Shown here: piece after piece, positions 1 to 4,846 of the stretch
Layout of the letters: each line of letters starts with the position of its first letter
Position numbering within the stretch: the first letter of the stretch is position 1
Assembly: GCA_002340765.1 (NCBI GenBank)
Contig: DDMS01000065.1
Coordinates: 1 to 7,030, forward strand
Length of the DNA stretch: 7,030 nt
Direction of reading: 5' to 3'
DNA from: Flavobacteriaceae bacterium UBA2540
GTDB lineage: Bacteria > Bacteroidota > Bacteroidia > Flavobacteriales > Flavobacteriaceae
Position numbers and translations under genes: made by a program
Notes under the pieces: model-generated
Told to the model about the DNA's origin: nothing
The model's database searches: none
What the model saw: the letters and a program-made list of their open reading frames with translations, nothing else

Positions 1-22
1 TAACCAACTGAGCTATAGGACC
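1..22 (-). tRNA. tRNA, 5' part only (identity unknown)
   Basis: Read on the minus strand, this is the start of a tRNA: a 7-nt acceptor strand GGTCCTA, then T8 and A9, the D-stem GCTC, A14, and a D-loop AGTTGGTTA with G18-G19 and A21 in their canonical places. The anticodon, variable and T arms and the 3' end lie beyond the left edge, so the amino acid cannot be read. A tRNA promoter lies directly upstream at 36-68. The structural match is seen directly; calling it a functional tRNA is inference, since only 22 nt are visible. Confidence 0.88.
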
Positions 23-35
23 TAGAATTGGTGTG

Positions 36-68
36 CAAATGTACTATTTATTTTAAATTATTTACAAA
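36..68 (-). promoter_or_regulatory. Bacteroidota-type promoter for the tRNA
   Basis: On the minus strand, TTTG (65-68) is followed after 21 nt by TACATTTG (36-43), matching the Bacteroidota primary-sigma consensus of TTG, 17-23 nt, TAnnTTTG. Transcription would begin a few bases before the tRNA 5' end at position 22, leaving a very short leader for processing. The same -7 octamer, TACATTTG, recurs at the efflux-operon promoter. Confidence 0.7.
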
Positions 69-84
69 TAAAATAGCATAATTA

Positions 85-1056
85 TTAGACAGTTCTGTTC
101 ATCAACCACAAACCAAAATTTTTCAATTTCTCTTTGTCTAGCTCAGAAATGGTCATTTCTTGCAATGTTTCAAATGCTTTTTCTGTAAAAGATTCTATTT
201 CATTTTTAATCAAAAGAGGAATGTCATACAATTCAAAAATTCGGGTAACTTCATTGATTTTAAATGAATTGTCTTCCGTTTTTTGATTGTAAAAAAATTG
301 CAACTTTTGTTGGTCTTTCTTGTCTGCTAATTCTAGTGCTTTTAGGTATAAATATGTTTTTTTGTTTTCAATAATATCGCCTGCAATCTGTTTTCCAAAG
401 GTTTCTGGATCACCAAAAGTGTCTAAATAATCATCTTGCAATTGAAAAGCTAGTCCTAAATTCAACCCAAAATCATAAATTAAATTGGCATTTTTTGAAT
501 CTGTTTCAGAAACAATTGCGCCCATTTTTAAAGCCGCAGCCACCAAAACTGATGTTTTTAAACGAATCATTTCAATATATTCCTCAATGGTTACATCGTT
601 TCTGGTTTCAAAATCAACGTCTAATTGTTGTCCATCACAAACTTCTAATGCTGTTTTGCTAAACAATTTTGCCAATCCATGAAAAATGGGAGGTTTATAA
701 TTCTCAAAAAATTGATACGCCAAAATCAACATGGCATCTCCTGAAAGAATTCCTGTATTTAGATTCCACTTTTCATGCACTGTTTTTTTGCCTCTTCGCA
801 AAGGAGCTTCATCCATAATATCATCATGAATCAAGGTGAAATTATGAAAAACTTCCACTGCAAGTGCTGCTGGCAAAGCCTTTTTATAGTCTGATGAAAA
901 TATATCAGCAGCCATTAAAGTTAGAATAGGTCGCATTCTTTTGCCTCCTAATTGCAAAATATAGTCTATGGGATCGTATAAATTTTTAGGTTCTCGAACC
1001 CAATTTTTCGAATCTAAATATGCTAAAAAAGCCTGTTGATATTGTAAAATGTCCAA
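85..1056 (-). CDS. polyprenyl (probably geranylgeranyl) diphosphate synthase
   Basis: A trans-isoprenyl diphosphate synthase, which condenses isopentenyl diphosphate with an allylic diphosphate in the cytosol to supply carotenoids, quinone tails or other isoprenoids. Using the longest reading (334 residues from TTG 1089), the motifs are GGKRMRP at 48-54, the first Asp-rich motif DDIMD at 89-93 with RR at 98-99, K178-T179, and the second Asp-rich motif DDYLD at 219-223 followed by GKQIAGDI. All catalytic motifs are intact. The residue five before the first motif is Phe84 and the next is Thr85, the pattern of C20 synthases rather than long-chain ones, which have a small residue there. No ATG starts the frame: TTG occurs at 1089 and at 1056. 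I chose 1056 because it gives 323 residues beginning MDILQYQQ, the N-terminus I expect for this family; the extra 11 residues look untranslated. It is divergent from the efflux operon. The family is certain; product length is inference. Confidence 0.93.
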   Translation of the reverse strand: MDILQYQQAFLAYLDSKNWVREPKNLYDPIDYILQLGGKRMRPILTLMAADIFSSDYKKALPAALAVEVFHNFTLIHDDIMDEAPLRRGKKTVHEKWNLNTGILSGDAMLILAYQFFENYKPPIFHGLAKLFSKTALEVCDGQQLDVDFETRNDVTIEEYIEMIRLKTSVLVAAALKMGAIVSETDSKNANLIYDFGLNLGLAFQLQDDYLDTFGDPETFGKQIAGDIIENKKTYLYLKALELADKKDQQKLQFFYNQKTEDNSFKINEVTRIFELYDIPLLIKNEIESFTEKAFETLQEMTISELDKEKLKNFGLWLMNRTV

Positions 1057-1131
1057 AATTGAAATTTTTTGTAAAAATAAGGTAAACAAACCCTTCTAAA
1101 AACTCTGAATGTTAAAAAATCACTAAAACTT

Positions 1132-1161
1132 TGGAAACTTTTTTTGTTTCTAAAGTTTCCA
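1132..1161. promoter_or_regulatory. 30-bp inverted repeat, probable TetR-family operator
   Basis: TGGAAACTTT (1132-1141) and its exact reverse complement AAAGTTTCCA (1152-1161) form a perfect 10-bp inverted repeat with a 10-nt spacer. A further copy of the half-site core AAACTTT lies just outside at 1126-1132, in direct orientation to the left arm. The spacer contains the TTTG -33 box of the plus-strand promoter, and the right arm fills the gap before the -7 box, so a bound dimer would block RNA polymerase. It is 22 bp upstream of a TetR-family gene, so autoregulation is the simplest reading. The repeat is seen directly; the binding protein is inferred. Confidence 0.72.
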
Positions 1162-1173
1162 TCACTACATTTG
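1143..1173 (+). promoter_or_regulatory. Bacteroidota-type promoter of the efflux operon
   Basis: TTTG at 1143-1146, a 19-nt gap, then TACATTTG at 1166-1173 matches the Bacteroidota consensus TTG, 17-23 nt, TAnnTTTG at every defined position. The expected transcription start is about 1178-1180, only some 4-6 nt before the ATG at 1184, so the transcript would be nearly leaderless. The -33 box sits in the spacer of the inverted repeat at 1132-1161. I saw no equally good promoter elsewhere in the operon, so this one probably drives all the plus-strand genes. Confidence 0.75.
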
Positions 1174-1183
1174 TACTCAAATT

Positions 1184-1783
1184 ATGAGAGAAACAATCAT
1201 TGAAAAATCTTGCGAATTATTTTTAAACCTTGGTTTTAAGAGTGTTACTATGGATGAAATTGCCAATGCTTTAGGTATTTCAAAAAAAACCCTTTATAAA
1301 TATTTTAGCAACAAAACGGATTTGGTAACTGCTGTAACCAATACCATGTTTGAAAAAATTTCTTGTGGAATTGACCATGTTTGTGATATAAAAATGAATC
1401 CAATTGATGAGATTTTCGCCATCAAAAAATTGGTTTTAGAACATCTAAAAGACGAAAAATCATCCCCTCAATATCAACTACAAAAATATTATCCAAGATT
1501 ATTTCAATCTTTAAAACAAAAACAGTTTCAATTGATGCAAAAATGTGTTACTGAAAACTTAGAAAAAGGAATTGAAATGGGAATTTACAGAGAAAATATA
1601 GATGTTGATTTTATATCTAGAATCTATTTTATTGGAATAACAGGAATCAAAGACAATGATATGTTTCCAATAAAAAATTATGTAATGAAAACATTAATGA
1701 ATCAATATTTAGAATATCATTTGCGAGGAATTTGCACTCCTAAAGGTATCCTTCAACTTGAAAAACAATTAAATGAAAATTAA
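1184..1783 (+). CDS. TetR/AcrR-family transcriptional regulator
   Basis: A 199-residue cytoplasmic one-component regulator. The N-terminal helix-turn-helix spans about residues 5-48: CELFLNLGFKSVTM leads into helix 2 (DEIANALGIS, 24-33) and the recognition helix with the signature KKTLYKYFSNKTDLV (34-48). The remaining 150 residues are helical and variable, as expected for a ligand-binding and dimerisation domain; nothing identifies the ligand. Length is typical of the family. ATG 1184 is a secure start because the family motif begins about eight residues in and the promoter lies immediately upstream. Only 6 bp separate its stop from the TolC-type gene, so it is the first gene of the efflux operon. 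It most likely represses its own promoter through the inverted repeat at 1132-1161 and is released by a pump substrate or envelope-stress molecule; that role is inferred from context. Confidence 0.93.
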   Translation: MRETIIEKSCELFLNLGFKSVTMDEIANALGISKKTLYKYFSNKTDLVTAVTNTMFEKISCGIDHVCDIKMNPIDEIFAIKKLVLEHLKDEKSSPQYQLQKYYPRLFQSLKQKQFQLMQKCVTENLEKGIEMGIYRENIDVDFISRIYFIGITGIKDNDMFPIKNYVMKTLMNQYLEYHLRGICTPKGILQLEKQLNEN

Positions 1784-1789
1784 ATTATA

Positions 1790-3196
1790 ATGAAAATAAT
1801 TTTACTTGCATTAAGCATCATTTTTCTAACAACCATAAATGCGCAAGAAAAAACGATGTCGTTTTCACTTGACGAAGCCATTAAATTTGCACTAGAAAAT
1901 AGCTATAATACCAAATCTGCAAAAAATGAAATCAACTCTGCAAAAGAAAAAGTTTGGGAAACAACCACTATTGGTTTACCTCAAATCAATGCAAGAGTTG
2001 ATTATCAAAATTTTCTAAAACAACCAGTTTCTTTATTGCCAGCAGCAGCTTTTGACAATACAACTTCTACTGTAGAAACTGTTGAAGAGTATTTTAATTT
2101 GCAAGCCAACACAAGACCAACAGCTCCTGAAGGGTTTATTCCTGTGGTTTTTGGCACCAGGCAAAACATGAATGCGTCTGTTACTATAACACAATTATTG
2201 TTTGATGGATCTTATTTAGTTGGATTGCAAGCTGCAAAAACTTTCTTAAAAATTTCAAATCAAGCAGAAGAAAAAACCGAACTTCTCACTAGAGAGGCAG
2301 TAATTAATGCATATGGGAATGTTTTAGTGACCGAAAATAGTGTTGCGATACTGAAAAAGAATATCGAAATTCTTGAAAAGAATTATCAAGATGCTAAAAA
2401 AATCTTTGAAAATGGACTCAATGAAGAAGAAGATGTTGAGCAGCTTGAAATCACTTTGGGAAATTTAAAAAATCAATTAAATAGCGTGCAAAGAATGCAA
2501 CAAATCGCTTATCAAATGTTGAATCTTTCTATTGGAAATCCTATTAATATAAAATTAATTTTGACAGATTCTTTGGATGGTTTAGCAACATCAAACATCA
2601 ATTTAGGATTGATATCGAAGACATTTAATGTTGACAGTCATATTGATTTTAAAATTGCAGAAAATGATCGCGAAACCAAAAGACTGATGGTAAAACTTGA
2701 AAAAAGCAAGTTTTTACCAAGTTTAGGCGCATTCGTAAACTATGGTGCACAGGCATTTTCTGAATCTTTTTCCTTCTTTAATAACGATCAACGGTGGTTT
2801 CAATCTTCATTATTTGGAGTAGGATTAAATGTTCCAATATTCAGTAGTTTTGGTAAAAATGCTACTACAGCTCAAGCAAAAATTTCTTTAGAAACTGCCG
2901 ATTTAAGATTGGAAGAAACAAAACAAAGACTCAATTTACAGGCAGAAAAAGCGAAAAGTGACTATCAATTTAGCATTGAAAATTACCAAACAGCCAAGAG
3001 AAATGTTGGTTTGGCAGAAAGAATTGAAAACAAACAACGCATCAAATTTTTTGAAGGGATATCCTCAAGTTTTGATTTATTACAAGCACAAAATCAATTA
3101 TACTCACAGCAACAAAATTACATCCAATCAATGCTTGATGTAATTGCAAAAAAGGCAACTTTAGAAAACGCATTAAACATCCCAATAAATAAATGA
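1790..3196 (+). CDS. TolC-family outer-membrane efflux protein
   Basis: A 468-residue outer-membrane channel component of the tripartite pump. Residues 1-18 form a signal peptide ending INA, with predicted cleavage before Gln19. The mature chain has the two-fold repeat of the outer-membrane efflux family: the first half begins SLDEAIKFALENSY and includes GLPQINARVDYQ, and a beta-strand section with QNMNASVTITQLLFDGSYL around residues 124-142. The second half repeats this with KFLPSLGAFVNYG and GVGLNVPIFSSFGK, followed by long helices rich in Gln, Lys and Glu. The repeat architecture and length are normal for TolC-like trimers, which join an outer-membrane barrel to a periplasmic tunnel. The start is fixed by the signal peptide. 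The stop overlaps the start of the next gene by four bases (ATGA), a sign of translational coupling. Confidence 0.95.
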   Translation: MKIILLALSIIFLTTINAQEKTMSFSLDEAIKFALENSYNTKSAKNEINSAKEKVWETTTIGLPQINARVDYQNFLKQPVSLLPAAAFDNTTSTVETVEEYFNLQANTRPTAPEGFIPVVFGTRQNMNASVTITQLLFDGSYLVGLQAAKTFLKISNQAEEKTELLTREAVINAYGNVLVTENSVAILKKNIEILEKNYQDAKKIFENGLNEEEDVEQLEITLGNLKNQLNSVQRMQQIAYQMLNLSIGNPINIKLILTDSLDGLATSNINLGLISKTFNVDSHIDFKIAENDRETKRLMVKLEKSKFLPSLGAFVNYGAQAFSESFSFFNNDQRWFQSSLFGVGLNVPIFSSFGKNATTAQAKISLETADLRLEETKQRLNLQAEKAKSDYQFSIENYQTAKRNVGLAERIENKQRIKFFEGISSSFDLLQAQNQLYSQQQNYIQSMLDVIAKKATLENALNIPINK

Positions 3197-4365
3197 AAAT
3201 GAGAACTTTATACATATTATTATTATCAACAATTATTTTAATTTCTTGTGGAGAAAATAAACAACCCACTTTAGACGAAGTGATTACAACACAAGATTTG
3301 ACTACAATTCGTGCTAAAAAATCAGAGTTGGACAAACAAAGTCAAGAAATTTCTGAAAAAATAAAATTATTGATTACCGAAATTGACAAATTAGACACGC
3401 TAAAAAGAGTTCCTTTGGTTACTGCATTAGAAGCAAAACACGAAGTTTTCAATCATTATATAGAATTGCAAGGTGATGTAAAAACCAAACAAAATGTGTT
3501 GATTTATCCTGAAATGCCAGGAACATTAGAAAAAGTATATGTTACAAGAGGACAAAATATAGTGAAAGGTCAAGTTTTAGCAACTATTGATGATGGTGGA
3601 ATGTCACAACAAGTAGCTCAATTGGAAGCTACAACTGCTTTGGCAAAAACCACTTTTGAACGTCAAAAAAGTTTGTGGAGTCAAAAAATTGGTTCTGAAA
3701 TTCAGTTTTTACAAACAAAAACCAACTATGAAGCTCAAAAAAATAGTTTAGAACAACTCAAAAAACAATTGGGAAAAGCAAGTATTAGAGCCCCTTTTAC
3801 AGGTGTTATTGATGAAGTAATCAAAGATCAAGGAACTGTTGTTGCGCCAGGTCCTGGCTCAGAAATTTTTAGAATTGTGAATCTAAACAACATGTACATT
3901 GAAACTGCTGTACCAGAAAAATACATCAGTACTATTACAAAAGGCAAAGCTGTTGAGGTTTTTTTACCAATGTTGAGCAAAACCTTGAATACAAAAATTA
4001 GAGAAACTGGTAACTTTATCAATCCTGCAAACAGAACATTTATAATAGAAATTGAAGTTCAAAATTCGGATAAAAGCATCAAACCAAATCTTACTGCAAA
4101 GTTAAAAATCAACGATTATACGAATCAAAAAGCATTGTTAATTCCGCAAAGTATTATTTCGGAAAATGCTGAAGGGCAACAATATGTATATATTATTACA
4201 GATTTAAATGGTAACAAAGGCCATGCAAAGCAAACTGTTGTAAAAACAGGAAAAACACAAGGGGATGTTATCGAAATTTTAGAAGGAATTTCTGAAGGAG
4301 ATATGCTAATTCAAGCAGGAGCTAGAAGTGTAAAAGATGGACAGGAAGTGAAGATTAGTCTTTAG
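3193..4365 (+). CDS. RND efflux periplasmic adaptor (membrane-fusion lipoprotein)
   Basis: A 390-residue AcrA/HlyD-type adaptor linking the inner-membrane pump to the TolC channel. Residues 1-18 are a lipoprotein signal ending LIS before Cys19, so it is probably lipid-anchored. Residues about 26-70 are strongly helical and charged, an extra N-terminal coiled coil ahead of the usual core. The core follows: first lipoyl half (IYPEMPGTLEKVYVTRGQNI with VKGQVLATIDD), an alpha-helical hairpin (about 140-190), the second lipoyl half with the family signature SIRAPFTGVIDE starting at residue 197, a beta-barrel domain, and the membrane-proximal domain ending EGDMLIQAGARSVKDGQEVKISL. ATG 3193 overlaps the previous stop; a second in-frame ATG at 3199 is equally possible, and both keep the lipobox. 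The TAG stop lies inside a 14-nt repeat that continues downstream, so the last residues may have been altered by an insertion. Confidence 0.95.
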   Translation: MKMRTLYILLLSTIILISCGENKQPTLDEVITTQDLTTIRAKKSELDKQSQEISEKIKLLITEIDKLDTLKRVPLVTALEAKHEVFNHYIELQGDVKTKQNVLIYPEMPGTLEKVYVTRGQNIVKGQVLATIDDGGMSQQVAQLEATTALAKTTFERQKSLWSQKIGSEIQFLQTKTNYEAQKNSLEQLKKQLGKASIRAPFTGVIDEVIKDQGTVVAPGPGSEIFRIVNLNNMYIETAVPEKYISTITKGKAVEVFLPMLSKTLNTKIRETGNFINPANRTFIIEIEVQNSDKSIKPNLTAKLKINDYTNQKALLIPQSIISENAEGQQYVYIITDLNGNKGHAKQTVVKTGKTQGDVIEILEGISEGDMLIQAGARSVKDGQEVKISL

Positions 4366-4384
4366 ACGGGAGTCTTTGGACGGG
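4357..4384 (+). repeat. two tandem 14-nt repeats at the adaptor stop codon
   Basis: AGTCTTTAGACGGG (4357-4370) is followed directly by AGTCTTTGGACGGG (4371-4384), identical at 13 of 14 positions. Each unit contains a GTCTnnAGAC-like palindrome (exact in the first, GTC-TTTG-GAC in the second). The first unit supplies the last two sense codons and the TAG stop of the adaptor. A related palindrome is found on the far side of the four-helix-bundle gene, at 4809-4820. Confidence 0.8.
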
Positions 4385-4409
4385 GATTAAAAATTGAAAA
4401 CATATAAAA

Positions 4410-4787
4410 ATGGGAAAAAAGATATTTAAATTTGAAGAACTTTCTGTTTACAAAAAATCTATTGATTTTATTGATAATGTTTACATCATTTCAAAAACTT
4501 TTCCTAAAGATGAAAATTATAGACTAACCTCTCAATTTATAAGAGCTTCAAGTTCGATTTCATTAAATATTGCTGAAGGTTCAGGTGATACAAATCCTCA
4601 ATTTTCTAGATTTTTAAGAATTTCAATCGGTTCAATTAAAGAATGTATTGTATGTATTACTATTGCCAAAAATCAAAATTATATTTCAGAAAAAGAAAAT
4701 ATTGAATTGAGAGAAAAATTAGTTGAATTATCAAAAATGATCTCAGGATTGATAAAATATTTGAAAAAAAAGAAAACTAATCATTAA
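4410..4787 (+). CDS. four-helix-bundle protein (S23 / 23S rRNA intervening-sequence family)
   Basis: A 125-residue cytoplasmic protein without signal peptide or membrane segment. It matches the four-helix-bundle family first found inside 23S rRNA intervening sequences: FEELSVYKKSIDF in helix 1, TFPKDENYRLTSQ at the helix 1-2 turn (residues 30-42), RASSSISLNIAEGSG (45-59), FLRISIGSIKEC in helix 3, and a Lys/Glu-rich C-terminal helix. Length is typical. The molecular function of free-standing members is unknown; the related Avd proteins are accessory factors of diversity-generating retroelements, but no reverse transcriptase or template repeat is visible here. It lies between adaptor and pump genes that normally adjoin, with gaps of 44 and 59 bp containing short GTCT/AGAC palindromes, which suggests later arrival as a small cassette. 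It has no clear Shine-Dalgarno site and no own promoter that I can identify, so it probably rides on the operon transcript. Confidence 0.92.
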   Translation: MGKKIFKFEELSVYKKSIDFIDNVYIISKTFPKDENYRLTSQFIRASSSISLNIAEGSGDTNPQFSRFLRISIGSIKECIVCITIAKNQNYISEKENIELREKLVELSKMISGLIKYLKKKKTNH

Positions 4788-4808
4788 ATACTGAGCTCTG
4801 TTTACTAA

Positions 4809-4826
4809 CGTCTTCAGACTAAAGTC
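4809..4826. repeat. overlapping GTCT/AGAC palindromes downstream of the four-helix-bundle gene
   Basis: CGTCTTCAGACT (4809-4820) is an imperfect inverted counterpart of AGTCTTTAGACG (4357-4368): its reverse complement matches at 10 of 12 positions, the two differences being the central bases. A second palindrome, GACTAAAGTC (4817-4826), overlaps it, and a GACTAAAC partial echo follows at 4831-4838. Together with the upstream tandem repeat, these bracket the four-helix-bundle gene. There is no U-rich tail, so it is not a convincing terminator. Confidence 0.65.
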
Positions 4827-4846
4827 AAACGACTAAACAAACTACA

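Larger units (their letters stand above)
4357..4826 (+). mobile_element. possible small cassette carrying the four-helix-bundle gene
   Basis: This roughly 470-bp segment is bounded by related GTCTnnAGAC palindromic repeats and holds a single S23-family gene. It separates an adaptor gene from its pump gene, which are usually within a few bases of each other. No transposase, integrase or clear target-site duplication is visible, so any movement would have to be driven in trans. The boundaries are approximate and the insertion itself is inferred from gene order and flanking repeats. Confidence 0.4.

Noticed and set aside
44..75. AT-only imperfect inverted repeat as a terminator after the polyprenyl synthase gene
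   Set aside because: The arms contain almost no G or C, there is no stable stem or U-tract, and the segment is better explained as the -33 to -7 part of the tRNA promoter.
485..682. 65-codon plus-strand open frame inside the polyprenyl synthase gene
   Set aside because: It is antisense to the conserved catalytic core of the synthase, and its translation shows no family resemblance or start context.
2958..3143. 61-codon plus-strand open frame overlapping the end of the TolC-type gene
   Set aside because: It is a +1 frame shadow within the conserved C-terminal helices of the channel protein.
3042..3335. 97-codon minus-strand open frame across the channel-adaptor junction
   Set aside because: It lies opposite two well-supported genes and runs across their boundary; the hydrophobic stretch is the complement of the adaptor signal peptide.
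4410..4787. Four-helix-bundle gene as an Avd component of a diversity-generating retroelement
   Set aside because: No reverse transcriptase, template repeat/variable repeat pair or target protein is present in the window, and the surrounding genes are an efflux operon.
4810..4826. Palindromes before the pump gene as a transcription terminator
   Set aside because: Stems are only 3-4 bp with 2-4 nt loops and no U-run follows; termination here would also cut the pump off from its operon promoter.
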